Assembly: GCF_016862275.1 (NCBI RefSeq) | Contig: NZ_BOMQ01000094.1 | Location: 1 to 64,000, forward strand | Direction of reading: 5' to 3' | Length of the DNA stretch: 64,000 nucleotides | From: Actinoplanes nipponensis | Lineage (GTDB): Bacteria > Actinomycetota > Actinomycetes > Mycobacteriales > Micromonosporaceae | In this document: in pieces, positions 8,091 through 17,842 of the stretch | How positions within the stretch are numbered: position 1 is the stretch's first letter | Layout of the letters: each line of letters begins with the position of its first letter | Notes under the pieces: generated by a model | What the model saw: only the letters and a program-made list of their open reading frames with translations | What the model was told of the DNA's origin: nothing | Databases searched by the model: none | Position numbers and translations under genes: made by a program

Positions 8091-8915
8091 TCAGCGCTGC
8101 GAGGTGGTGGCGCGCACCCAGGGCAGGGCGAGCCGTTCCCCGACGACCAGCAGGTAGTACAGGACGATGCTGATCAGCGCCAGCAGGGTGATGGCCGCGA
8201 ACGCCGTCGCGGTGTCACCCTGGCCGCTGGTCTGCACGATGATCGTGCCCAGGCCGCTCTCGCCGTACTGCATCTCGCCGACCACCACGCCGATGACCGC
8301 GAGCGGCATCGCCACCTTGAGCCCGACGAAGATCTGCGGCAGCGCGGCGGGCAGCCGCACCCGGGCGAAGGTCTGCATCCGGGAGGCGTCCATCGACCGG
8401 ACCAGCTCGGCCAGGTCGGCCGGGGTGCTGGTGAGGCCGGTCGCGGTGGACAGCACGATCGGGAAGAAGCAGACCATGAACGCCATCGCCAGGATCGGCG
8501 TGCGCCCGTAGCCGAACCAGATCAGCACCAGCGGCGCGAGCGCCACCTTGGGCACCGCGTTGAACGCGACCAGCAGCGGCGAGAACATCCGCTCGAACGG
8601 CCCCCACGCGGCGATGGCCGCCCCCAGCAGCACGCCGACGCCGACGGAGAGCAGGAAGCCCTCGACCGTGGCGGCGGTGGTGTGCCACGCCTCGTCGACG
8701 AGGAACTCGTGGTAGCGGCCGAAGCCGTCGATCACGGCGGGCGGCGAGGGCAGCACCACCGTGTTGATGGAGAAGAGCGTCGTGCCGGCCCACCAGAGGC
8801 CGATCGCGACGGCCAGGCCGAGCAGGGGCCAGGCCACGGCCAGCAGGGTACGGCGGCGCGCGCCCCCGGCCGGCTCGGCCGCCGCCGGGGCGGGCGCTGT
8901 CGCCAGGTCAGTCAT
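8091..8915 (-). CDS. ABC transporter permease (SsuC/TauC/ThiX type)
   Basis: A 274-residue inner-membrane permease with about six membrane segments and the BPD_transp_1 fold of SsuC/TauC-like importers. The EAA-type loop appears around ELVRSMDASRMQTFARVRLPAALP. I chose the ATG at 8915 because the in-frame GTG 30 bases upstream lies inside the intercistronic hairpin and has no ribosome site, while GGGAG precedes 8915, though at a rather long 11 bases. It is cotranscribed with the binding-protein gene upstream and probably pairs with the divergently encoded ATPase at 10250. Confidence 0.88.
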   Translation of the reverse strand: MTDLATAPAPAAAEPAGGARRRTLLAVAWPLLGLAVAIGLWWAGTTLFSINTVVLPSPPAVIDGFGRYHEFLVDEAWHTTAATVEGFLLSVGVGVLLGAAIAAWGPFERMFSPLLVAFNAVPKVALAPLVLIWFGYGRTPILAMAFMVCFFPIVLSTATGLTSTPADLAELVRSMDASRMQTFARVRLPAALPQIFVGLKVAMPLAVIGVVVGEMQYGESGLGTIIVQTSGQGDTATAFAAITLLALISIVLYYLLVVGERLALPWVRATTSQR

Positions 8916-8943
8916 CGGTCTTGTCGCTCCCACTTCCCGGCGC

Positions 8944-8972
8944 ACGGGGCCCGCCGGCTGGACGGGCCCCGT
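8944..8972 (-). terminator. Intercistronic hairpin between binding protein and permease
   Basis: ACGGGGCCCG, a 9-nt loop, CGGGCCCCGT: a perfect 10-bp stem in the 69-nt gap after the binding-protein stop. Such hairpins often let the binding protein be made in excess over the permease, by partial termination or by 3'-end protection. Confidence 0.7.
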
Positions 8973-8984
8973 GGCTGAGCCGGA

Positions 8985-10034
8985 TCAGGCGTTCGGCACC
9001 AGGTCGAAGCTGATGACCTGCTCGGGCGTCAGTCCGGCCTGGATCTGGCCGGAGCCCTGCAGGATGGCGATGCTGCGCGCGACCCGCTGGCTGTCCAGGG
9101 CGCCCACCGGCACGCCGGAGGCCTCGGACCGCACGAACGGCGCCATCAGCGTCAGCTCCGCCGCGGCCGACTTGGGGTCGGCGGTCGGCACGTTCTTCTT
9201 CAGCAGGTTGCCGGCCTCGTCGGGGTTGGTGATCGCGTCCTCCAGGCCCTTGAGCAGGGCGGCGGTGAACTTCTTGACCTTCTCCGGGTTCTCCTTGGCG
9301 TACTTGCTGCTGGTGATCAGCACGTTGCCGTAGAGGTCCTGCAGGTAGTCGCTGTACGGCAGCAGCACGGCCGGCTTCTTGGCGATGCCCTCGATGGTGG
9401 GCTTGCCGACCACGAACTGGCCGATGCCGTCCACCTTGTGCTGGGCCAGCGTGCCGAACAGCGTCTGCGGGTTGCCGTTGACGAACTTGACCTTGGTCGC
9501 GTCCACGTTGGCCAGCTTCGCGTACGTGGGGAACAGGTTGCGCACGACGGAGCCGGGGGTGTCGGCCAGCGTCTTGCCCTCGAGGTCCTTGGGCGCGGTG
9601 ATGCCGTAGCCGTCGAGGGACATGATCGCGGCCATGGTGCGCTGCTGCACGGCGCCGACCGCGGTGAAGCCGCTGGCCTTGGCCGGGCCGCCGGCGGCGA
9701 GCAGGCCGCCGGTCAGGTCGATCGGCGTGAACTGCGCGGTGCCGGCGACGATCTGCTTGATGCCCTCGCCGCTGCCGCCGCCGGGCTTGATCTCGACGTC
9801 GAAGCCGGCGTCGCGGAAGTAGCCCTTCTCCTTGGCCACGTATGCGTACGAGTCGCGGCCGAAGGTGCCGAACGACGTCAGGTAGGTGATCTTCTCCAGC
9901 GTCTGCGTGCCGCCGGACGCGCTGGTGTCATCCCCGTCGTCGCTGCAACCGGCTGCGGCGGCGAGGGTCGTGGCCAGCGCGGCGGCCACGAACATGCGGG
10001 TGAACGTTCTTCTGTGCACCGTGTTCCTTCCCAA
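8985..10034 (-). CDS. ABC transporter substrate-binding lipoprotein (NMT1/THI5-SsuA type)
   Basis: A 349-residue lipoprotein of the NMT1/THI5 superfamily. The signal has HRRTFTRM, a possible twin-arginine motif, and lipobox AAGC. The mature domain starts ITYLTSFGTFGRDSYAYVAK with the typical KGYFRDAGFDVEI segment. Relatives bind sulfonates, taurine, nitrate or the thiamine precursors HMP/formylaminopyrimidine (ThiY). The thiamine operon lies 5 kb away, but no THI element precedes this gene and no tenA is present, so a pyrimidine substrate is only a hypothesis; the linked LLM oxidoreductase would equally suit an alkanesulfonate-like system. Confidence 0.88.
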   Translation of the reverse strand: MGRNTVHRRTFTRMFVAAALATTLAAAAGCSDDGDDTSASGGTQTLEKITYLTSFGTFGRDSYAYVAKEKGYFRDAGFDVEIKPGGGSGEGIKQIVAGTAQFTPIDLTGGLLAAGGPAKASGFTAVGAVQQRTMAAIMSLDGYGITAPKDLEGKTLADTPGSVVRNLFPTYAKLANVDATKVKFVNGNPQTLFGTLAQHKVDGIGQFVVGKPTIEGIAKKPAVLLPYSDYLQDLYGNVLITSSKYAKENPEKVKKFTAALLKGLEDAITNPDEAGNLLKKNVPTADPKSAAAELTLMAPFVRSEASGVPVGALDSQRVARSIAILQGSGQIQAGLTPEQVISFDLVPNA

Positions 10035-10249
10035 CCGAGGGGGTGTCGAGGCAGTCGGCGCCGGGCGGAGGGTGCACCGGCGCCGCTTGGAGGTGTGCGC
10101 GAACTCGGCGTTAGCGTAGGGGACCCGGGCCCGGACATCGATGACAGGTATGTCTCAAAGGCCCTTGTGGACGGGGTGGTCACGGCGCCGCGGCGAGAGC
10201 TGGCTAGAGTGGCACCGCATCGATCCGACGCTATCGGGAGCACCCGCAG
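10035..10249. promoter_or_regulatory. Divergent promoter region of the ABC transporter
   Basis: This 215-bp region serves the minus binding-protein/permease genes and the plus ATPase/LLM/cupin genes. Plus strand: a -10-like TAGAGT at 10205-10210 and a GGGAG ribosome site at 10236-10240. Minus strand: a -10-like TACGCT at 10113-10118. The -35 boxes are weak on both sides. No TPP riboswitch is visible. Confidence 0.4.
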
Positions 10250-10999
10250 ATGATCCGTCTCACCGGCGTCTCCCGGACTTTCGCGGGCCGCTCCGGCACG
10301 GTGGAGGCCTTACGCGGCATCGACCTGGACGTCGCCGACGGCGAGTTCGTCGCCGTCCTCGGCCGCTCGGGCTGCGGAAAGTCCACATTACTGCGGCTGG
10401 TCGCCGGACTGCTCCCGGTGACCGCGGGCGAGATCCGGGTGTCAGGCGAACGGGTGACCAAGCCGCGCCGCGACATCGCGATGATGTTCCAGAAGCCCGC
10501 CCTGCTGCCCTGGCGCTCGGTGCTGGACAACGTGCTGCTGCCGGTGCAGATCTTCGGCGGCCGCAAGGCGGCGCACCGCGACCGCGCGCACGAGCTGTTG
10601 GCCATGACCGGGCTCTCCGGTTTCGCCAAGCGGCTGCCGCACGAGCTCTCCGGCGGCATGCAGCAGCGGGTGGCGTTGTGCCGGTCGCTGATCGCGAACC
10701 CGCGGCTGATGCTCATGGACGAGCCGTTCTCGGCGCTGGACGCGCTCACGCGAGAGGAACTCTCGGGCGAGCTGCAGCGGGTGCACATGGAGCTGGGCAC
10801 CACGATCGTGTTCGTCACGCATTCGATCGACGAGGCGGTCCTGCTGGCCGACCGGGTGGTGGTGCTGAGCCCGCGCCCCGGCCGGATCCGCGAGATCCTC
10901 GACATCGGGATCCCGCGGCCCCGCACCCTGGGCCGCGGGGCCCACCTCGAAGACGTCGCCCGGTGCAGCGCCGAGCTGCACGAACTCCTGATGGCCTAG
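10250..10999 (+). CDS. ABC transporter ATP-binding protein (SsuB/TauB type)
   Basis: A 249-residue ATPase with Walker A GRSGCGKST, Q loop FQKPALLPWRS, signature LSGGMQQRVAL, Walker B LMLMDEPFSALD and switch His in FVTHSID. The LLPW Q-loop context and length are typical of nitrate/sulfonate/taurine/HMP importers. It starts at ATG 10250 behind GGGAG and is followed after 10 nt by the LLM oxidoreductase gene. It most likely energises the divergently encoded permease and binding protein. Confidence 0.93.
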   Translation: MIRLTGVSRTFAGRSGTVEALRGIDLDVADGEFVAVLGRSGCGKSTLLRLVAGLLPVTAGEIRVSGERVTKPRRDIAMMFQKPALLPWRSVLDNVLLPVQIFGGRKAAHRDRAHELLAMTGLSGFAKRLPHELSGGMQQRVALCRSLIANPRLMLMDEPFSALDALTREELSGELQRVHMELGTTIVFVTHSIDEAVLLADRVVVLSPRPGRIREILDIGIPRPRTLGRGAHLEDVARCSAELHELLMA

Positions 11000-11009
11000 G
11001 GACCAGCCG

Positions 11010-11939
11010 ATGCGCGTCAGCCTGTTCACCGAGCCGCACCGCGGCGCCACCTACGACGACCAGCTCCGGCTGGCGCGGCACGCCGAGGACGGCGGCTTCG
11101 AGGGCTACCTGCGGGCCGACCACTACCAGTCGATGGGCGCCGACCCGGGCCTGCCGGGCCCGACCGACGCCTGGCTCACCCTGGCCGGCCTGGCCCGCGA
11201 GACGTCCCGGCTGCGGCTCGGCACGCTGGTCAGCTCGGCCACGTTCCGGCTGCCCGGCCCGCTGGCGATCATGGTGGCCCAGGTGGACGCGATGAGCGGC
11301 GGGCGGGTCGAGCTGGGGCTGGGCGCCGGCTGGCTGGAACGCGAGCACACCTCGTACGGCATCCCGTTCCCCCCGCTGGGTGAGCGCTTCGACCGCCTCG
11401 AGGAGCAGCTGGCGATCATCACCGGGCTGTGGTCGACGCCGGACGGCGCCCGGTTCTCCCACGAGGGCAAGCACTACCGGCTGCTGGACGCGCCGGCGCT
11501 GCCCAAGCCGGTGCAGCGGCCCGGGCCGCCGATCATCATCGGCGGCCGCGGCGCGAAGCGCACGCCCGAGCTGGCCGGCCGCTTCGCGGACGAGTTCAAC
11601 ATGCCGTTCAAGACGGTGAGCGAGACGGCGGCGGCCTTCGACCGGGTCCGGGCCGCGAGCAAGAGGTACGGGCGCAGCGTCACGCTGTCAGCGGGGATCG
11701 TCGTGGCGATCGGCCGCACCGACGCGGAGGCCGAGCGCCGGGCCGCTCCCCTGCACGTCCCCAGCGCCCTGCCCCCGGAGGACCCGGTGGTCGGGTCGCC
11801 GGACACCCTGGTCCAGCGAATCGGCGAGTTCGCCGCGATCGGCGCCACCCGCGTGCACCTGCGCGTGATCGACATGTCCGACCTGGATCACGTGGAGCTC
11901 ATCGCGTCCCGGGTCCTGCCGCAGCTGGGAGAGCTATGA
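11010..11939 (+). CDS. LLM-class luciferase-like oxidoreductase, probably F420-dependent
   Basis: A 309-residue TIM-barrel luciferase-like protein. MRVSLFTEPHRGATYDDQL, the GTLVSSATFRLPGPLA segment and RVELGLGAGWLEREH are hallmarks of the actinobacterial F420-dependent LLM group, although FMN cannot be excluded. The reaction and substrate are unknown. It is in one transcript with the ABC ATPase (10-nt gap) and the cupin (ATGA overlap), so it may oxidise the imported compound, analogous to SsuD in the ssu operon. Confidence 0.87.
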   Translation: MRVSLFTEPHRGATYDDQLRLARHAEDGGFEGYLRADHYQSMGADPGLPGPTDAWLTLAGLARETSRLRLGTLVSSATFRLPGPLAIMVAQVDAMSGGRVELGLGAGWLEREHTSYGIPFPPLGERFDRLEEQLAIITGLWSTPDGARFSHEGKHYRLLDAPALPKPVQRPGPPIIIGGRGAKRTPELAGRFADEFNMPFKTVSETAAAFDRVRAASKRYGRSVTLSAGIVVAIGRTDAEAERRAAPLHVPSALPPEDPVVGSPDTLVQRIGEFAAIGATRVHLRVIDMSDLDHVELIASRVLPQLGEL

Positions 11940-12250
11940 CGGAGCAGGCGCTGGGACCGGTCGGGCAGGAGATCCTGCTCGAGAACGACCGGGTCCGGGT
12001 ATGGCACATCACCCTGGCCCCGGGCGAGACCCAGCCGCTGCACCACCACGGGCTGGCCTACGTGGTGATCGCCGTGCAGGGCGCCCGGAACGTCATCCAC
12101 ACCGCCGCCGGCGAGCGCATCGACGTCGAGGAGGAGACCGGCAGCGTGGTCTACCGGGAGCCGGGCCAGACGCACATGCTGACCAACGCCGGTGACACTG
12201 TGTATATCGGCCGAATCGTAGAGTTGAAGGCCGGGCCGGACCCCGCCTGA
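11936..12250 (+). CDS. Small cupin-domain protein
   Basis: A 104-residue single-domain cupin. Metal ligands are visible in QPLHHHGLAYVV (motif 1), and EPGQTHMLTNAGD (motif 2) supplies the last His. Starting with ATG inside the stop of the LLM gene (ATGA), it is translationally coupled. Small cupins of this sort may be dioxygenases, isomerases or ligand sensors; the context suggests a role in metabolism of the transported compound. Confidence 0.8.
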   Translation: MTEQALGPVGQEILLENDRVRVWHITLAPGETQPLHHHGLAYVVIAVQGARNVIHTAAGERIDVEEETGSVVYREPGQTHMLTNAGDTVYIGRIVELKAGPDPA

Positions 12251-12324
12251 GCGGAATTTTGGCCTGCCTTAAGAAGGGGGCTCCGGACTGGCAGCGCCAC
12301 GGACCATTCCGTAACCTGCCCGGC

Positions 12325-14274
12325 ATGGCATTTCGGACCTGGGCCAAGCTGCTGGCGGCCACCCTCGGCGTGGGCGCGCTGGCCGGCGCGAGCCAGCTGG
12401 GGCTGGCGTACGGCCTCGGCATCGTGCGGCTCACCCGCGTGCTGGACGTGACCAACCGTGATCAGTGGACGGCCCAGCTGGCCTGGGTGGCCTGGGTCCC
12501 GATGCTGGCGGCGGTGGTGGGCGCCCTGGCCGGCGCCGGCCTGCTGCGGCGCTGGTCCCCGGGCGCCCCGGTGCCCGGCGTCGGCGCCGAGCTGGCGCTG
12601 GCCTTCTCCGCCGCGATCGGCGCGGGCGTGGTGGTGCCGCTGACCATGCAGCCGGCCCGCACCGCCCAGGTCGACGGCGTGAACCCGGTGGTGGTGATCG
12701 CCATCTGCGCCGGCCTGGGCGCCCTGGTCGGGGTGTTCGCCGCGTGGGCCGCGCTGGCCCAGGCGGTCGCCCGGTGGAGCCTGATCGCGCTGGGCGCGGC
12801 GGTGTGGCTGGTCGCGCTGGTGTCGGTGGCGCCCTCGCTGGCCCCGAGCGACCCGCTGCCCGCGGTCCGGCTGGGCGTCTTCGACGCCGGCTTCCTGTCC
12901 CCCGCGGTGACCCAGCGGACGGCGCTGGCCACGATGCCCGCCCTGGCCCTGCTGATCGGGGCGACGCTGGGCTGGGCGGCCCGCCGGCGCGAACTGCCCA
13001 CGCTGACGATCGCGCTGGCCGGCCTGCCCGGTCCGGCGCTGCTGACGATCGCGTACCTCATCGCCGGGCCGGGCTCCGGCGGCGACCGCTACCAGGTGGT
13101 GCCGTACTGGGCGGCGATGACCGCCACCGGCGCCGGGGTGCTCGGGTCGGTGCTGGCGGCGGTGCTGCGCCGCGGCCCGCTGCCCGGCGACGAGGACGAC
13201 CGGGACGGCCACGAGCCGGAGAAGCCCCCGCTGCCCCGGCGCACCAACCAGCCGGAATCGGCGATCGCGGCGGCCGGCGGCGCGCCGGCCGGCGACCAGC
13301 CGGCACGCCCGGCCGACACGGGCGTCTTCGACCTGTCCCCGCGGGATCGCGCCGCGTCGCCTCCGACGGGCGCCGGCCCGGGTGGCGGCCCGGGTGGCGG
13401 CCCGGGTGGCGGCCCGGGTGGCGGGCACCCGGCCGATGCGGACCCGGGCGACGGGGGCCCGGCGGGCGCGCACTCGGCCGGCGCGGGCGCGGGCCTCGGC
13501 GGCCCGAGCGCGGCCGAGGGCAAACCGGAGAAGCCACGCCGGCGTGGCCGCCGGTCCAACGTCGCCGACGCCTTCATCGGCCGCACCGGCGAGTTCCCGG
13601 CCACCGGCCCGGCCGGGAGGCCCGGCTCGCCCGGTCGCGATGCCCGCGAGTTCCCCGGCGGCCGCTCCGGTGGTGATGTCCCCCCGGCTGATCATGCCCA
13701 CCGGGAGCCGGCTTCGTTCGACGCCTTCTCCCGGGCCGAAACCGACTCCCCGGGCCGGACCGACGCCCCGGGCCGGACAGGCTCGCGGGGCCCCGACGAG
13801 TCACCGCGATCCGGTGGCGCCCCCTGGTCCCCCGCCGCGACCGCACCGCGGCCCGGCGGCCGGGCCGAGCCGCAGCCGTACGTCCCCGAGCCCGCCACCC
13901 GCCCGCTGCCCCCCGGCGTCGGCACGTCCACGTCCACCGCCGAGCCACGCCGCACTACAGCCGAGCCGCCCCGCACCACCGCCGAGCCGCCCCGCACCGC
14001 CGGCGGTCGGCTGGGCCGCGGCCTGCGCCCGTTCGGCCGCGGCAAGTCCGCCGAGCCGCTGACCCCCGAGCCGACCGCGATCAGCGCGCCGCTGCCGCAC
14101 CCGGATCCGGTCACGCCCCCGCTGACCGTCACCCCGGCCCCGCGCAAGCAGACCGCGCCGGGCCAGCAGACCGCGCCCGGCCCGCAGACCGAGCCCGGCC
14201 CGGCCGGCCGCCGCAAGGCCGCCGGCGGCAAGGACGAGGACTACGTGGACTGGGTCAGCGGCCTGGGCAAATAG
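12325..14274 (+). CDS. Polytopic membrane protein with long disordered Pro/Gly/Arg tail
   Basis: A 649-residue protein of no family I recognise. The first 300 residues hold about eight hydrophobic segments (for example LLAATLGVGALAGASQLGLA, then LALAFSAAIGAGVVVPL, then ALATMPALALLIGATLGWA). The remaining 350 residues are low-complexity, with GGGP repeats (DNA repeat at 13380-13427), RTTAEPP repeats and scattered FDLSPRDRA and VADAFIGRTGEFP patches. The C-terminus ends acidic (KDEDYVDWVSGLGK). I chose ATG 12325 because the hydrophobic N-terminus follows directly; frame-internal codons upstream have no ribosome site. Similar membrane-plus-disordered proteins are common in Micromonosporaceae; the conserved short C-terminal motif may be a docking site. 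Confidence 0.8.
   Translation: MAFRTWAKLLAATLGVGALAGASQLGLAYGLGIVRLTRVLDVTNRDQWTAQLAWVAWVPMLAAVVGALAGAGLLRRWSPGAPVPGVGAELALAFSAAIGAGVVVPLTMQPARTAQVDGVNPVVVIAICAGLGALVGVFAAWAALAQAVARWSLIALGAAVWLVALVSVAPSLAPSDPLPAVRLGVFDAGFLSPAVTQRTALATMPALALLIGATLGWAARRRELPTLTIALAGLPGPALLTIAYLIAGPGSGGDRYQVVPYWAAMTATGAGVLGSVLAAVLRRGPLPGDEDDRDGHEPEKPPLPRRTNQPESAIAAAGGAPAGDQPARPADTGVFDLSPRDRAASPPTGAGPGGGPGGGPGGGPGGGHPADADPGDGGPAGAHSAGAGAGLGGPSAAEGKPEKPRRRGRRSNVADAFIGRTGEFPATGPAGRPGSPGRDAREFPGGRSGGDVPPADHAHREPASFDAFSRAETDSPGRTDAPGRTGSRGPDESPRSGGAPWSPAATAPRPGGRAEPQPYVPEPATRPLPPGVGTSTSTAEPRRTTAEPPRTTAEPPRTAGGRLGRGLRPFGRGKSAEPLTPEPTAISAPLPHPDPVTPPLTVTPAPRKQTAPGQQTAPGPQTEPGPAGRRKAAGGKDEDYVDWVSGLGK
13380..13427 (+). 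repeat. 12-bp tandem repeat inside the membrane protein gene
   Basis: The unit GGTGGCGGCCCG recurs about four times and encodes GGGP repeats. It is in frame, so slippage changes the length of the disordered tail without breaking the gene. Confidence 0.8.
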
Positions 14275-14407
14275 CGGGCGAGCGGCGGCCAACACATAGC
14301 CGAACGCCGATGGAATGATGCGTCGGGGATGTACCGCACCGGCTTCGGGACCCGCACGATGTGGGCACGGCCCGGTCGGACGGGCCACCGACGCTACGGA
14401 GTTCGCC

Positions 14408-14835
14408 ATGTCTGCTGACGCACCCCGCCCGTCCCGCCTGCGCCGCCTGCTGTCGGCGGTCGCCGTCGTCTTCGCCCTCACCGGCGCCGGCCTCGTCGCC
14501 CCCGCCGTGGTGACGCCCACGCACACCGCCGCCGCCGAGGCCGCCGTCCACTCCAGCTGCACCCAGTCGCGCTGCTCGGCGGCCCGGACCGCGCGCACCG
14601 GCTGGAGCTCGCTCGGCTGGCCGACCAGCGCGGGCTGGTACAGCTGGCCGTACGGGCAGTACAACTACACCGGTGGCACGTTCCAGAACCGCGAGGGTCA
14701 GCTGCCGGCCAACGCCACCTACAGCGAGTACGACGTCTACCCCCGCTCCCGGGGCGCGGCGCGGGACGCGTACCGGATCGTGGTGAACCGGTCCACCCGC
14801 GAGACCTGGTTCACCCCCGACCACTACGCCAACTT

Positions 14836-14848
<13 letters not shown>
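14408..14848 (+). CDS. Secreted guanyl-specific ribonuclease (barnase/T1 family)
   Basis: A 146-residue extracellular microbial RNase. An N-terminal signal (about 1-43: basic, hydrophobic, ALTGAGLVAPAVV) is followed by the mature domain. TFQNREGQLP, YSEYDV, YRIV and TPDHYANF match the family; by comparison with barnase the catalytic residues are Glu107, Arg123 and His139. Cys51 and Cys56 could form a disulphide. It cleaves RNA at G residues. ATG 14408 follows GGAG at six bases. No barstar-type inhibitor gene is adjacent, so toxicity is presumably avoided by secretion. Its last 13 bp overlap the convergent thiC. Confidence 0.88.
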
Positions 14849-16422
<1,574 letters not shown>

Positions 16423-16493
16423 GGTTCCTCCTCAATTGGGGACAAAAAGGACGGCATACGGCAGCACGGACCGCCGAAGGCCGGTAGAGCCGG

Positions 16494-17261
16494 TCAGCCG
16501 GGGAAGCCGAAGTGGTCCAGGGGGCCCGGTCCCGCGCCGAGCTTCCAGTCGCGGGCGCCGGCCAGCGCCCGCCCGACGTAGTCCTTCGCGGCGCGCACGG
16601 CGACCGGCAGCGGATCGCCCGCGGCCAGCCGCACCGCGATCGCCGACGAGAACGTGCACCCCGAGCCGTGGTTGTTGCCGCTGAGCACCGGGTCGCCGTC
16701 CAGCACCGTGGTCGTCCCGTCGGCGTACAGCACGTCCACGGCCGACTCGCTGCCGGTCACGACGACCGCGCCCGGGCCGAGCGCGGCCAGCTCCGCCGCC
16801 GCGGCGGCGGCCTCGGCCGTCGTCGTCACCGGGCGACCGAGCAGGGCGCCGGCTTCCTGCCGGTTCGGCGTCAGCACGCAGCGGTACGGCAGCAGCGGCG
16901 CGACCGCGTCGACCCCGGACAACCGGCTCCCGCTGGTGGCCACGAGCACCGGATCGACGACCAGGTGGGGCAGCCGGCCGGCCCGCGCCGCGATCAGCTC
17001 GGCCACCGCCGGGTCCCCGATCATGCCGACCTTCACCGCGTCCGGGGCCAGGTCCTCGAGCACCGCGTCCAGCTGGGCCGCCACCACCTCCACCGGCACC
17101 GGGTGGATCGCGCGCACGCCCAGGGTGTTCTGGGCGGTGACGGCGGTGAGCACGGAGACCCCGAAGGCCCCGAGCGCCGCGAAGGTCTTAAGGTCCGCCT
17201 GGATCCCCGCACCGCCCCCGCTGTCGGACCCGGCGATGGTCAGCACCACCCGCGGCGTCAC
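16494..17261 (-). CDS. thiD: HMP / HMP-phosphate kinase
   Basis: A 255-residue ribokinase-like enzyme that phosphorylates HMP and HMP-P to HMP-PP. The substrate loop IAGSDSGGGAGIQADLKT is at the N-terminus, and the anion hole/catalytic Cys is NNHGSGCTFSSAIA. Length is standard. Its ATG overlaps the stop of the preceding gene by four bases (ATGA), indicating coupled translation. No fused ThiE or TenA domain is present. Confidence 0.96.
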   Translation of the reverse strand: MTPRVVLTIAGSDSGGGAGIQADLKTFAALGAFGVSVLTAVTAQNTLGVRAIHPVPVEVVAAQLDAVLEDLAPDAVKVGMIGDPAVAELIAARAGRLPHLVVDPVLVATSGSRLSGVDAVAPLLPYRCVLTPNRQEAGALLGRPVTTTAEAAAAAAELAALGPGAVVVTGSESAVDVLYADGTTTVLDGDPVLSGNNHGSGCTFSSAIAVRLAAGDPLPVAVRAAKDYVGRALAGARDWKLGAGPGPLDHFGFPG

Positions 17262-17842
17262 GCCCGCACCCCCGCGGCCGCCGCGGCGAAGGACTCGGCC
17301 AGCGTGCGGGTCACCGTCTCCGGGTCACCCGCGCGCATCACCGCGCCCAGCACCGCGATCCCGGCCGCCCCGGCGGCGGCGCAGGCGGCCGCCCGCTGCG
17401 GCGAGTGCACCCCGCCCAGGGCCAGCCAGGGCACCGCGCCGGCCAGCGCGGCGGCCCGCGACGGGCCCAGCGCCGGTCCGTAGCCGGGCTTGGTGAGCGT
17501 GGGGTAGACCGGCGAGAGCGTCACATAGTCCTCCGTGGACAGTCGCGGCGCCCCGTGACAGGAACGCCCGACCAGGCCGACGCCCGCGGGCACGGGATCG
17601 GCGGCCGCGAGGTGCACGGCGTCGCCGCCGAGCGGGTCCGGGCCGGCGATCACCAGCCGGCCGGCCGGCACCACGGCGCGCAGGGTGTCGGCGAGGGCGC
17701 GCCTTTCGGCGTACCCCAGGTCCCGCTCGCGCAGCACGACCCAGGCGGCGCCGCCGCGGACCGCGGCCGCGACCACCTCGGTCAGCGGCCGGGCCGCGAG
17801 CCGGCGGTCGGTGAGCACGACGAGCCCGCCCGGGATCACCAT
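17258..17842 (-). CDS. ThiE-fold protein: thiazole tautomerase (TenI) or second thiamine-phosphate synthase
   Basis: A 194-residue TIM-barrel of the ThiE/TenI family. It keeps LTDRRLA at the start, VLRERDL, SCHG, SPVYPTLTKPGYGP and LALGGV near the phosphate site. The canonical ThiE (19947-20591) is present in the same operon and has the standard TTTKTG loop, whereas this copy has the shorter TLTKPG and loses the NDR-type pyrophosphate motif. TenI, which aromatises the thiazole made by ThiG, is therefore the likelier role. I chose ATG 17842, giving a 7-nt overlap with thiG; the frame upstream has no family content. Confidence 0.82.
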   Translation of the reverse strand: MVIPGGLVVLTDRRLAARPLTEVVAAAVRGGAAWVVLRERDLGYAERRALADTLRAVVPAGRLVIAGPDPLGGDAVHLAAADPVPAGVGLVGRSCHGAPRLSTEDYVTLSPVYPTLTKPGYGPALGPSRAAALAGAVPWLALGGVHSPQRAAACAAAGAAGIAVLGAVMRAGDPETVTRTLAESFAAAAAGVRA

